DNA of 64,000 nt from DASRBN01 sp035294305 (GTDB lineage: Bacteria > Chloroflexota > Ktedonobacteria > Ktedonobacterales > Ktedonobacteraceae), in NCBI GenBank assembly GCA_035294305.1, contig DATGLD010000051.1, forward strand, positions 186,001-250,000, in the 5' to 3' direction. The notes under the pieces are model-generated. The model worked only from the letters and a program-made list of their open reading frames with translations. It made no database searches and was not told the origin of the DNA. Position numbers and translations under genes: made by a program. How positions within the stretch are numbered: position 1 is the stretch's first letter; each line of letters opens with the position of its first letter. Shown in pieces: positions 41,926-50,736 of this stretch.

Positions 41926-43299
41926 TTACTGCCCTCCGCCTGAAAGGACTTTCACAAGCACATTCGCGATAGGCGTGCCCAATCCTGTGACGGCATCCCA
42001 TCCCGTATGCGTGTTGTATCCCTGGATGGTCACCTGCTGGCCGTTGCTTCCGGCCCCGGTGAAGGTGTTGTCTCCGACGGTAATATCGTGGAAGCAGGCA
42101 GCATAGAGGGATGGGTTCCTGGCAATAGAGTAGAGCTTGGGATTGATGAAGCCCAATCGCCCGTGCGCCGCCTGGTCAGCGATGGCGGTGAGAGCAGCCC
42201 ATTGTGGCGAGCCAGCGCTGGTACCGCCAAAGATGAAGAACAGGTTCTTGCCCTGGCCGGACTCGCTCCAGGCGCCGAGTACGCCGCCGTTTACGTCGCC
42301 ATTGTAGGCCACATCAGGCACACCGCGCCCTTTATTGCTGAAGAAGCCACCCTGATAACCCGGGCGCGCATAAATGGTGCTGAAGCCACCGCCGCTGGCG
42401 CCAAATGAATCGTTCCAGGCCGCCTCACCCTGGTACTTACCTGTCTGAGGATTGGCGTTCAAGTAGGTAGCGCCGACGCTCGTTACCAGTGGATCGCTGG
42501 CTGGAGTAGATGCGCTAAGGAAGTAGGTGCTGCCGTCGCAGGTCAGTTGAGCCGCGCCCTGGTCGCCAGAAGAGGCGAACACGGTAATGCCTTTCTGCTT
42601 TGCCTCTTCGTAAAGCGCGTGCTCCTGCGCCAGCAGGTTGGGATCGGCGCAGGTTTCCGCCTCACCGAAGCTCTGGGAAAGCACATCGCCCAGATTATGG
42701 TCGATGGCATACTTCGTAACATTGAACAGGTCCTGGTCCTGGTTGCTCAGAGCGAGCACCAGATCAATCGTGGCATCCGGTGCCACGGCATGCGACCATT
42801 CAACATCCAGGGTGATCTCAGCGGACCAACCAACCTGGTTGGGGTCGTTAGGATTGAACGGCGTCAGTCCATATGGAGCAATGATATTCAAGGTCGGATT
42901 GTGCAACCCGAAAACGCTGTCGAACAGGTGCAGGTCGTGCACAATAGTTGGACTCTGGAAAGCATCGATTATCACGATGGTTCTTCCCTGTCCATTCAAA
43001 CCTTTGTCCAGCAGCGGCTGGATGGCATATGCGTTGCGGATCTGGTTCGGCCCATAACAGCGTACAGGTGCTCCAGGAGCCTGGCAGCCGAATTTGACAT
43101 CACCAGTACCGAGTTGAGCACCGGCACTCAGATATTTCGGGCTGACATTGACCGCGTGAGGCCGAATCGTTCCAGGGTTAGCCGCGTGCGCGCCAGCGCT
43201 GCTGCTATGGAAATAGAGAGCACCGGCAAAAAGGCCGAGCAGCATGACAAGGGCTACTCCGGCGCCCGCCATGCGGTTTGAACATTTGAAGCTCTTCAT
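41926..43299 (-). CDS. Secreted S53 (sedolisin) family peptidase
   Basis: 457 residues from the ATG at 43299 with GGGGAAA upstream; two earlier ATG codons (43317, 43350) are possible. A signal peptide (about 8-40) is followed by only about 50 residues before the catalytic core, so the usual pro-kumamolisin domain of about 170 residues is absent. Catalytic residues are E161 and D165 (GWSAEITLDVEW) and the Ser in FGGTSAGSPQW. PDATIDLVLA and DVSYNGD-like AYNGDVNGG blocks fit the family. Sedolisins digest proteins at acid pH outside the cell. A strong terminator follows. Confidence 0.9.
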   Translation of the reverse strand: MKSFKCSNRMAGAGVALVMLLGLFAGALYFHSSSAGAHAANPGTIRPHAVNVSPKYLSAGAQLGTGDVKFGCQAPGAPVRCYGPNQIRNAYAIQPLLDKGLNGQGRTIVIIDAFQSPTIVHDLHLFDSVFGLHNPTLNIIAPYGLTPFNPNDPNQVGWSAEITLDVEWSHAVAPDATIDLVLALSNQDQDLFNVTKYAIDHNLGDVLSQSFGEAETCADPNLLAQEHALYEEAKQKGITVFASSGDQGAAQLTCDGSTYFLSASTPASDPLVTSVGATYLNANPQTGKYQGEAAWNDSFGASGGGFSTIYARPGYQGGFFSNKGRGVPDVAYNGDVNGGVLGAWSESGQGKNLFFIFGGTSAGSPQWAALTAIADQAAHGRLGFINPKLYSIARNPSLYAACFHDITVGDNTFTGAGSNGQQVTIQGYNTHTGWDAVTGLGTPIANVLVKVLSGGGQ

Positions 43300-43939
43300 T
43301 TGGAAATATTTCCCCATTTCTTGAGTTTTAAGATGCGCGTTCAATGGCAATGGCCATCAAACGATACGAGGACGCTACATTCGGAGGACAATTCATTCCA
43401 ACAAAAGGAACAATGAATTGCCCGCAGAATTGAAAAGGCTCTAACCAAGGAGGGTCAGTTCTCTAATGGAGCAAAGAATCTGGCAACCCCCATTTCTACA
43501 CGCCAGTAACGCAAGTATCTCCTTTCTAGCCCGGTCACGCACCGTTACTATCGTCTCCCGTGCTACATCTGGAAATGGCTCCAGCCTGATTATGCAGGAG
43601 AGCAGGCGAAATTGCAATGGAAGAAAGGTTAAGAACAGATTAAGATCACAAAATTTCCGTTGTGATTTAACAGATAGAGATTCTTTGCTTTAAAAGCATC
43701 AAACATATGCGAACAATTGTACAGCTATTGGATAATTATTCCCCCGACTCTTCTATTATAATCATATTATGGTTACAGATACAAGAGGTAAAAATGCTAG
43801 AGGGACAGTTAGAGATGCTGGCAGAGGGTACCCATTGAGATAGCCGAAATGTCGCAGCGCCATTAATTATCTTGACAGTGGATAGCGGACTGATGTATCA
43901 TCCTGAAGTGAGGGTTTTGTCGCTTCCGCGTGCAACTAT
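43300..43939. other. Divergent region between the S53 gene and the tRNA pair
   Basis: About 640 bases. It holds a nine-bp inverted repeat CAATTCATT / AATGAATTG (43389-43420) in the S53 leader. A TATAAT box sits at 43757-43762. A 14-codon frame with AGAGG follows (43794-43838), too short to call. The tRNA promoter is at 43872. A 75-codon frame at 43466-43693 is unconvincing. Confidence 0.4.
43872..43901 (+). promoter_or_regulatory. Promoter of the tRNA-Leu/tRNA-Gly pair
   Basis: TTGACA (43872-43877), 18-base spacer, TATCAT (43896-43901), 38 bases before tRNA-Leu. Confidence 0.75.
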
Positions 43940-44024
43940 GGGCGGTTGCTGAAATTGGTAGACAGGACGGACTTAGGATCCGTTGGCGCAAGTCATGAGA
44001 GTTCGAGTCTCTCACCGCCCACCA
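43940..44024 (+). tRNA. tRNA-Leu (UAG)
   Basis: 85 bases with acceptor GGGCGGT/ACCGCCC, a long variable arm as in class II tRNAs, anticodon loop CTTAGGA (anticodon TAG) and an encoded CCA end. Confidence 0.95.
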
Positions 44025-44085
44025 GTGGGACTGTCATTTGGGGATTCGGCGTCTGTGTCGCGTTGTGCTTAACGAAGAGGAATAA

Positions 44086-44160
44086 GCGGGAGTGGCTCAG
44101 CGGTAGAGCATCTCCTTGCCAAGGAGAAGGTCGCGGGTTCGATCCCCGTCTCCCGCTCCA
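44086..44160 (+). tRNA. tRNA-Gly (GCC)
   Basis: 75 bases with acceptor GCGGGAG/CTCCCGC, anticodon stem TCTCC/GGAGA, loop TTGCCAA (anticodon GCC) and an encoded CCA. It is 61 bases after tRNA-Leu and probably in the same transcript. Confidence 0.96.
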
Positions 44161-44345
44161 GGTGTTTGGGCTGGCGGCAGGGCGGTATAGGTGGTATGAT
44201 CATCTCTACATACTTCTGAGAGCACCCACCCGTTGGGATTGAAAGTAAACTATGTGAGGATTAAACGGCCGCCTACTCGGTCGCGGAATTGAAATGACAG
44301 GCATGCTCTAAGAAATTTATCATCACATTATGTGTTGGAGGAAAC

Positions 44346-45785
44346 GTGAAGGTCTCGGTTGAAAAATTGCCTTCCAGTGAGGCTCTGGTCGCAATTGATT
44401 TTTCCTGGGAAGAGGTACAGAAGGCCTCAGACAAGGCATATCGCAAATTGGTACAAAAGGTTGACGTACCGGGCTTTCGTCGTGGTAAGGCCCCCCGCTC
44501 GATATTGGAACGTAGGCTCGGCAAAGAATCTATCTATCAAGAAGGCCTCGACGATTTGATGACCGAGACGTACCGCAACGCGCTTAAAGAGTACGATCTC
44601 ACGCCTCTTGCGCAGCCGGAGATAGATGCCCCTGAGTTTGAAGTAGGTGAACCATACCACTTCACCATAAAAGTCCCTATTCTCAGCCCGGTCGAACTCG
44701 GTGATTACCGTTCGCTTCACTTTGAGCGCGAAGAGGCTATCGTGACAGCGGAAGAGGTTGAGCAAGAACTGGAGTCGATGCGTAGCCAGCAGGTACAATG
44801 GATAGAGGTCCAGCGCCCGGCACAGATTGGTGACCGCATCACAGTAGACCTCAAGCTGACCGTCGAGGATGCGACGATTTCCGATCTGAAGGACAATCCT
44901 TTTGAACTGACCGACGAGCGCCATGGCCTCTTCAGCGGCATGGACGAACACATTGTTGGTATGTCAGCAGGCGAGAGCAAAACCTTTACCACCACCATCC
45001 CGGCGGACTATGCCAATGAGAAGATCGCCGGAAAAGAAGCCAGTTTCGCAGTGACGGTGCATAAGGTAGAGTCCAAAGAGGTACCCGAACTCGACGACGC
45101 GCTGGCCGCCAGGGTCAGCAACGGCCAGTACGAGACGTTGGAAGACTTGCGCAAAGCCATCAGCGACCGCCAGCTGGAGACAAAGAAGCGCCGTATTCGT
45201 GATGAACTGCGCGAGCGCGTCGTCGATGCAGTTATCGAGCAGGCCCAGGTAACGGTTCATCACGTCCTCGTACATGAAGAGGCCGAAGAGATGATGCACC
45301 AGCTCTCACACCTGCTGGAGCAGCAGCGCATGTCTATGGATCAGTACCTGATGCTGATGCGCAAGTCGCGCCAGGAGTATCTGGAGGAGCTTGAACCGGA
45401 GGCTGAAAAGCGCGTCAAGCGTCAACTCGTGCTTGATGCTGTAGCGGAGAAGGAAGAAATCGAAGTCAGCCCTGAGGAAGTAGAATCACTCTTCCGCGCT
45501 TACGCCCAGATTGGGCAGAACCTGCCACAATCGGAAGGGCAGATTCAGGCCCTTGCGACCAGCCTGCGCCGCGAGAAAGCGATCACAAAGCTGGTAACAT
45601 TGACGACCGACCCGGATCCCGACGAGGAAATAGAAGAACAGGCCGAAGAGGAGGCTAGCATAGCCAATGCCGGGGCGGCCGCCCGCGCCGGCGAAAAGGA
45701 TGTCGAGGATATCGTTGCCGGGGAGGAGGCTCAAGCCAGTGAATCAGAAATCACTGCGGAGCCGACCGAAACCGAAGCACAATAG
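44346..45785 (+). CDS. tig: Trigger factor chaperone
   Basis: 479 residues from a GTG at 44346 with GGAGG four bases upstream. The ribosome-binding signature GFRRGKAPRSILE is at about 44-56. The PPIase (FKBP-like) domain spans about 150-240 (GDRITVDLKLTVED, FSGMDEHIVGMSAGE), and the helical arms follow. The last 55 residues are an acidic, low-complexity tail. It shelters nascent chains at the ribosome exit. It is followed by clpX and lon, the conserved chaperone-protease order, but clpP is not between tig and clpX. Confidence 0.95.
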   Translation: MKVSVEKLPSSEALVAIDFSWEEVQKASDKAYRKLVQKVDVPGFRRGKAPRSILERRLGKESIYQEGLDDLMTETYRNALKEYDLTPLAQPEIDAPEFEVGEPYHFTIKVPILSPVELGDYRSLHFEREEAIVTAEEVEQELESMRSQQVQWIEVQRPAQIGDRITVDLKLTVEDATISDLKDNPFELTDERHGLFSGMDEHIVGMSAGESKTFTTTIPADYANEKIAGKEASFAVTVHKVESKEVPELDDALAARVSNGQYETLEDLRKAISDRQLETKKRRIRDELRERVVDAVIEQAQVTVHHVLVHEEAEEMMHQLSHLLEQQRMSMDQYLMLMRKSRQEYLEELEPEAEKRVKRQLVLDAVAEKEEIEVSPEEVESLFRAYAQIGQNLPQSEGQIQALATSLRREKAITKLVTLTTDPDPDEEIEEQAEEEASIANAGAAARAGEKDVEDIVAGEEAQASESEITAEPTETEAQ

Positions 45786-45829
45786 CAAACCATTGTAGAG
45801 CAGGCTTGACTGAGGGAGAGGAAACAGAC

Positions 45830-47098
45830 GTGGCAAACTCGAAGAATATGCGAACAACCTATCGTTGTTCATTTTGTGGCAAGAGCCAGGACCAGGTGCA
45901 GCGGCTCATCGCCGGTCCTGGGGGCGTCTATATTTGTGATGAGTGTATCGACCTCTGTCGTGAAATTATCGAGGAAGAGCAAGCCACTGTGGCCAAGCCG
46001 CGTCTGCAAACCGGCAAGATACCCACGCCTAAAAAGATATACGAGCAGTTGAGTCATTACGTGATTGGGCAGGAGCGCGCGAAAAAGGCGTTGTCGGTGG
46101 CGGTCTATAACCACTATAAACGCATTGGTGTGGGGATGCAGGTTGACGATGTGGAACTGGGCAAGAGCAATATTCTCCTCATCGGTCCTACGGGATGCGG
46201 TAAGACGCTGCTGGCACAGACACTGGCAAAAATACTGGATGTGCCTTTTTGCATCGCCGATGCCACCGCGCTCACCGAAGCCGGTTATGTAGGCGAAGAT
46301 GTCGAAAATATTTTGCTGCGGCTCATACAGGCGGCAGACTTCGACGTGGCGCGTGCCGAACGCGGCATTGTCTATGTCGATGAAATCGATAAAATCGCGC
46401 GCAAGTCCGACAACCCATCCATCACGCGCGATGTCTCCGGCGAAGGCGTGCAGCAGGCCCTGCTCAAAATTATCGAAGGCACAGTCGCCAATGTGCCGCC
46501 GCAGGGAGGACGCAAGCACCCGCACCAGGATTTCATTCAGATCAATACGTCTAATATCCTTTTTATTTGTGGTGGGGCTTTCGAAGGGTTGGAGAAAATC
46601 ATCGAGCAGCGGCTGGGCAGCAACAAGACTATGGGCTTCAGATCATCCGGACCTGTTGAAAAGCTTGAGCAGTCTGTATTGTCGCACCTGATCCCTGACG
46701 ACCTGCTCAAGTATGGCCTGATCCCCGAGTTTGTCGGGCGCCTGCCCGTCGCCGTTTCGCTGGATAGCCTGGATAAAGATGCTCTGATCCGTATTTTGAC
46801 CGAACCCAAAAATGCCATCGTGAAACAATATCAAAAGTTCTTACAACTTGATCGCGTTGAACTGGTTTTCACCAGTGATGCCCTCGACGCCGCAGCCGAA
46901 GGCGCCTTGAAGCAGCGTACCGGGGCACGCGGCCTGCGCAGTATCATCGAAGACGTGTTGCTAGATGTGATGTACGAAATCCCATCACGCGCTGATGTGA
47001 AAAAAGTCATTATCAACGCTGATGTGATAAACGCCCATCATAAACCATTGATTATCACACGCACAGAAAGAGCCAGCGCCTATGATGAGTCTGCATAA
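45830..47098 (+). CDS. clpX: ATP-dependent Clp protease ATP-binding subunit ClpX
   Basis: 422 residues from the GTG at 45830, preceded by GAGAGGAAA; a TTG eight codons upstream is in frame. The N-terminal C4 zinc finger (CSFCGK...CDECIDLC), Walker A GPTGCGKT, Walker B IVYVDEIDKIA and the GYVGEDVE pore loop are present. The ClpP-contacting IGF loop appears as MGF in NKTMGFRSS, so it should dock on a ClpP encoded elsewhere. It unfolds tagged proteins for degradation. A hairpin overlaps its stop codon. Confidence 0.96.
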   Translation: MANSKNMRTTYRCSFCGKSQDQVQRLIAGPGGVYICDECIDLCREIIEEEQATVAKPRLQTGKIPTPKKIYEQLSHYVIGQERAKKALSVAVYNHYKRIGVGMQVDDVELGKSNILLIGPTGCGKTLLAQTLAKILDVPFCIADATALTEAGYVGEDVENILLRLIQAADFDVARAERGIVYVDEIDKIARKSDNPSITRDVSGEGVQQALLKIIEGTVANVPPQGGRKHPHQDFIQINTSNILFICGGAFEGLEKIIEQRLGSNKTMGFRSSGPVEKLEQSVLSHLIPDDLLKYGLIPEFVGRLPVAVSLDSLDKDALIRILTEPKNAIVKQYQKFLQLDRVELVFTSDALDAAAEGALKQRTGARGLRSIIEDVLLDVMYEIPSRADVKKVIINADVINAHHKPLIITRTERASAYDESA

Positions 47099-47119
47099 CG
47101 CAGACTCATTCGACTTTTT
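47085..47119 (+). terminator. Terminator overlapping the clpX stop codon
   Basis: Ten-bp stem ATGAGTCTGC / GCAGACTCAT with the loop containing the TAA stop of clpX, then a run of five T at 47115-47119. Confidence 0.7.
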
Positions 47120-47219
47120 CGATACGAATTTTTCAGGTGACTTGCATATCATAAAAATCGTCAGAAATTAGTGGGAAATACTCTCGATCGGGAAATGCTG
47201 TCCCTACAGCGTCCCTGGG

Positions 47220-47225
47220 TATAAT
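47220..47225 (+). promoter_or_regulatory. Putative -10 box of lon
   Basis: TATAAT 20 bases before the lon GTG. The -35 position (GCTGTC) is weak and lies in a GCTG...CAGC inverted repeat (47197-47210). Confidence 0.35.
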
Positions 47226-47245
47226 TAGGAAGTAGGCGGCAAGTC

Positions 47246-49852
47246 GTGAGCGAACAAGAACACCAGGATACCCGTGGAAATGGCCAGGAAACGTATCCTC
47301 TGGTGGCGTTGAAAAATATGGTTGTATTCCCCCGCACCCGTATGACGCTGTCAGTGGCCCGCGAGAAATCCGTGTGCGCTGTTGAAGAAGCGATGATGCG
47401 CCCTGATCATTTGCTGGTCGCGGCATCCCAACGCAATCCCGATATCGATGATCCCCAACCCAAAGATATCTATCCTATGGGTGCGCTGGTCGAACTGAGT
47501 AGCGTCCATCGCCAGGCGGACGGCAGTGTTCAGATACTCTTGAGCGGTGTGCGTCGCGTCATCATTGATGAGTTCTTCGACCTGGAACCTTTCTTTCAAG
47601 TGAGCATTAAGGTGCAGCAAGAACCACAGGTGCGCGGCCCGCAGGCCGACGCCCTGGTGCGTTCCGCCACCAGCCTTTTCGAGCGCTACGCGCAACTCAA
47701 CCGCCGTTTCTCCGTCGAAGATATCAACTCCATCGTGGCTCTCAAGACGCCGGCCCGCCTCTCAGATATGCTCGCCGCCCACCTGGTAAGCGATCCCCAG
47801 CAGAAGCAGGACCTACTAGAGACCCTCGACCCTCTGGAGCGACTCGAGAAGATCTGCGTGATCATGGGCAACGAAATCGAGATCCTTGAGCTCGAATCGA
47901 CTATCCGCAGCCGCGTGCGTTCGCAGGTAGACCGCACCCAGAAAGAATTTTACCTGCGCGAGCAGTTGCGGGCCATCCAGGAAGAGTTAGGCATCGAGAC
48001 ATCCAACGAGGCAAATGATCTGCGCGCAAGGCTGCACGCAAAGAGCCTGCCGCCGGATGTCGCGGCCAAAGTGCGCAAAGAGATCGACCGTCTCGAAAAT
48101 ACTCCCCCCCAGTCGGCAGAGATTGCCGTGCTGCGTTCCTATATCGACTGGATACTGGCCTTGCCATGGACGGAGCGCACCGAGGACAGCTTCAGTATCG
48201 AGGCAACACGCCGTATCCTGGACGAGGATCATTATGGGCTGGAGGGCATCAAGGAGCGTATCATTGATTTCCTGGCGGTACGCCAGTTGCGCTTGAAGCG
48301 CGCCAGCGCGGGCGGCCTCGCTAATAGTGAGAGCCAGGGACAGATTCTTTGCTTCATCGGCCCGCCGGGGGTCGGCAAAACGTCCCTGGGTCGCTCGATA
48401 GCGCGCGCATTGGGCCGTAAATTCGCGCGTATTTCACTGGGCGGCGTCCATGATGAAGCCGAGATACGTGGGCATCGCCGTACCTATGTCGGCGCGCTGC
48501 CGGGTCGCATCATTCAATCTATGAAGACTGTTGGCGTACGTAATCCTGTCTTCTTGCTCGATGAGGTAGACAAGCTCTCTGCCGAATACAAGGGAGACCC
48601 CGCGGCGGCTCTGCTGGAGGTCCTCGATCCTGAGCAAAACAGCATGTTTACCGATCACTACCTGGAAGTGCCTTTCGACCTTTCCGAAGTCTTTTTCATC
48701 TGCACCGGCAATGTGAAGTACCAGATTCCTCGTCCCCTGGCCGACCGTATGGATATCATCGATCTGCCCGGCTACATGCTGGATGAAAAAGTCAATATCG
48801 GCCTGCGCCACCTCTTGCCCAAGGTACTGGCGGAACATGGCCTCGCTCCCGACCAGTTGAAGATTCCACAGTCCGTTATGCAGCAAATCGTGACGGGCTA
48901 CACGCGCGAGGCGGGCGTGCGCAACCTCGAACGCCAGCTGGCGACTATTTGCCGCAAAACCGCGCGGCGCATCATCGAGAAACCCAATACGCATGTGCGC
49001 CTGACCATCCACAGCCTGGAGCAATACCTGGGCACGCCGCGCTACAGCGATAGCCCGGTCAATTCCAATACGCAGGTAGGGGTGGCGATGGGCCTGGCCG
49101 TCACTGAGCTGGGTGGTATCCTGTTGCCTGTGGAGGTAGCCACTATGATCGGTAAAGGCGATCTGATCATCACCGGTCAACTGGGCGACGTGATGCGTGA
49201 ATCAGCCGTGGCCGCGCTTTCCTACATCCGTTCCCGCGCCGATGAACTGCAAATTGACCCGAATTTCCAGGATACTACCGACCTGCACATTCACATGCCG
49301 GAGAATGCGCTGCCTAAAGATGGCCCCTCCGCCGGTATCACCATCGCCACGGCGCTCATCTCGGCGATGACCGGGCGCCCTATACGCGGCGGCCTTGCCA
49401 TGACCGGTGAAATTACGCTGCGCGGGCGCGTGCTGGCTATCGGCGGTCTGAAAGAAAAAGTGCTGGCGGCCTACTCCGCCAATATTTACCACCTCTTGAT
49501 CCCGGCAGAAAATAAGAAAGACCTGGCAGAGATACCCGCCAAAGTGCGCCAGCGCATCAACTTCACCCTGGTCGATTCGATGGACCAGGTGATCGAAGCC
49601 GCCTTGCTGGATACTGCCCCCGGCTCCGGAAATCATAGGCAGCATGAAGAGAAGCTGGTACCCGAACCGATATCTCTTTACGCGGACGACGGTAAGCCGG
49701 CTACACGGGAACAAACACCGCTGCGACCTGCCACTCCCGACGAAGAAAACGACGACGAGGTTGTTAACCGCCGGCGGGAGCCATTTCTACCACCCTCCAA
49801 TCACCGCGACTCGTATCCCCAGATACAGGCGCACAATAAAACGAACGACTAG
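47246..49852 (+). CDS. lon: ATP-dependent Lon protease
   Basis: 868 residues from a GTG at 47246. The N-terminal substrate domain (YPLVALKNMVVFPRTRMTL) runs to about 300. The AAA+ domain has Walker A GPPGVGKTS and Walker B PVFLLDEVDKL. The protease domain has the catalytic Ser in PKDGPSAGIT and Lys in GGLKEKVLAA. It degrades misfolded and regulatory proteins in the cytoplasm. About 80 extra residues follow the fold, low-complexity and rich in Glu, Pro and Asn. It is separated from clpX by a terminator and has its own -10 box. Confidence 0.96.
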   Translation: MSEQEHQDTRGNGQETYPLVALKNMVVFPRTRMTLSVAREKSVCAVEEAMMRPDHLLVAASQRNPDIDDPQPKDIYPMGALVELSSVHRQADGSVQILLSGVRRVIIDEFFDLEPFFQVSIKVQQEPQVRGPQADALVRSATSLFERYAQLNRRFSVEDINSIVALKTPARLSDMLAAHLVSDPQQKQDLLETLDPLERLEKICVIMGNEIEILELESTIRSRVRSQVDRTQKEFYLREQLRAIQEELGIETSNEANDLRARLHAKSLPPDVAAKVRKEIDRLENTPPQSAEIAVLRSYIDWILALPWTERTEDSFSIEATRRILDEDHYGLEGIKERIIDFLAVRQLRLKRASAGGLANSESQGQILCFIGPPGVGKTSLGRSIARALGRKFARISLGGVHDEAEIRGHRRTYVGALPGRIIQSMKTVGVRNPVFLLDEVDKLSAEYKGDPAAALLEVLDPEQNSMFTDHYLEVPFDLSEVFFICTGNVKYQIPRPLADRMDIIDLPGYMLDEKVNIGLRHLLPKVLAEHGLAPDQLKIPQSVMQQIVTGYTREAGVRNLERQLATICRKTARRIIEKPNTHVRLTIHSLEQYLGTPRYSDSPVNSNTQVGVAMGLAVTELGGILLPVEVATMIGKGDLIITGQLGDVMRESAVAALSYIRSRADELQIDPNFQDTTDLHIHMPENALPKDGPSAGITIATALISAMTGRPIRGGLAMTGEITLRGRVLAIGGLKEKVLAAYSANIYHLLIPAENKKDLAEIPAKVRQRINFTLVDSMDQVIEAALLDTAPGSGNHRQHEEKLVPEPISLYADDGKPATREQTPLRPATPDEENDDEVVNRRREPFLPPSNHRDSYPQIQAHNKTND

Positions 49853-49863
49853 TAGAAGGGAGA

Positions 49864-49883
49864 GGGCAACCACAAGGGTACGC
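49864..49883 (+). repeat. REP-like repeat, third copy
   Basis: GGGCAACCACAAGGGTACGC matches the repeat at 12190-12212 with two changes and one missing G. Confidence 0.5.
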
Positions 49884-50097
49884 TCTCTCCTTGATCGCTC
49901 GTCACGATGGGCGATGACTCATGTGATTAACCACGCTGCAAAATCCTGCGCATTCTCACTGGTAAAGATTTTGCACGTGTCATCGTGTGATCTTGCCATA
50001 CCTCACTTTTCTTTCTATTCTTCATAATACAAGGGTAGCATAGCGAAAGGCTTGCTGCCTGGGCAATAGGGGCTACACCCCTGAATGGACGTGAAAA

Positions 50098-50126
50098 TTG
50101 CCTCCCGTTCTGAGCTATGTTATACT
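50098..50126 (+). promoter_or_regulatory. Promoter of the GNAT-FemAB operon
   Basis: TTGCCT (50098-50103), 17 bases, TATACT (50121-50126), 35 bases before the ATG at 50161. Confidence 0.65.
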
Positions 50127-50160
50127 TGCCAGCGAGGAAAAAGCGGAAAGGAATCGACAA

Positions 50161-50736
50161 ATGTCACAAAACTCAGATATAGCGAGCATGCAAAATCCTT
50201 TCATCATCGGCGAGCGCCTCTACCTGCGCCCCCTGGAGCCCGCGCAGGATAACCACCTGTACTCGACGTGGATGAATGATGAAGAGATCCGGCAATATTT
50301 CTCTATTTACCCAACCAGCGATACACGCGGCAAAGAGCGCCTGGAACAGCTCTACAAAGATGGCAAGCACATCATTTTCGGCGTCGCCCTCAAAAGCGAC
50401 AACCGCCTGATAGGGCTGGTGGGCCTGAAAGATATCAACTACATCAATCAGACCGCCGAATTCTACGTCATCATCGGCGACCGCAGCATCCAGGGCAAGG
50501 GATACGGGACCGAGGCCACGCGGCTGATGTTCCGCTATGGCTTCATGGAACTGAACCTCAACCGCATCCAGACACAGGATATGGAAGACAACATCGGCGG
50601 CTGGCGTGCAGATGAGAAGGCAGGCATGAAGTACGAGGGGACACTGCGCCAGGCCATCCTGCGCTTCGGCAAATATCACGATGTGCGGGTCTACAGCATC
50701 CTGCGCAGCGAATACTTAGAGAGTTTAGAATCATAG
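50161..50736 (+). CDS. GNAT acetyltransferase (RimJ/RimL-like)
   Basis: 191 residues from the ATG at 50161 with AAAGGAA upstream. It opens with LYLRPLEPAQDNHLYSTWMND, and the acetyl-CoA site is DRSIQGKGYGTEATRLMFRYGF with NLNRIQTQDMEDN, as in RimJ/RimL-type enzymes. It acetylates an amino group on a protein, antibiotic or metabolite. Its stop directly abuts the first FemAB-like gene, so a role with cell-wall peptides is possible. Confidence 0.88.
   Translation: MSQNSDIASMQNPFIIGERLYLRPLEPAQDNHLYSTWMNDEEIRQYFSIYPTSDTRGKERLEQLYKDGKHIIFGVALKSDNRLIGLVGLKDINYINQTAEFYVIIGDRSIQGKGYGTEATRLMFRYGFMELNLNRIQTQDMEDNIGGWRADEKAGMKYEGTLRQAILRFGKYHDVRVYSILRSEYLESLES

Larger units (their letters stand above)
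49853..50160. other. Intergenic region between lon and the GNAT gene
   Basis: 308 bases holding a REP-like repeat (49864-49883) just after lon, a small hairpin AGGGGCTACACCCCT near 50068-50082, and the promoter at 50098-50126. Confidence 0.45.

Noticed and set aside
43466..43693. 75-codon frame between the S53 gene and the tRNAs
   Set aside because: No ribosome-binding site, low-complexity composition and no protein-like pattern.
43794..43838. 14-codon frame with an AGAGG site upstream of the tRNA promoter
   Set aside because: Too short to support from sequence alone; noted in the intergenic entry only.
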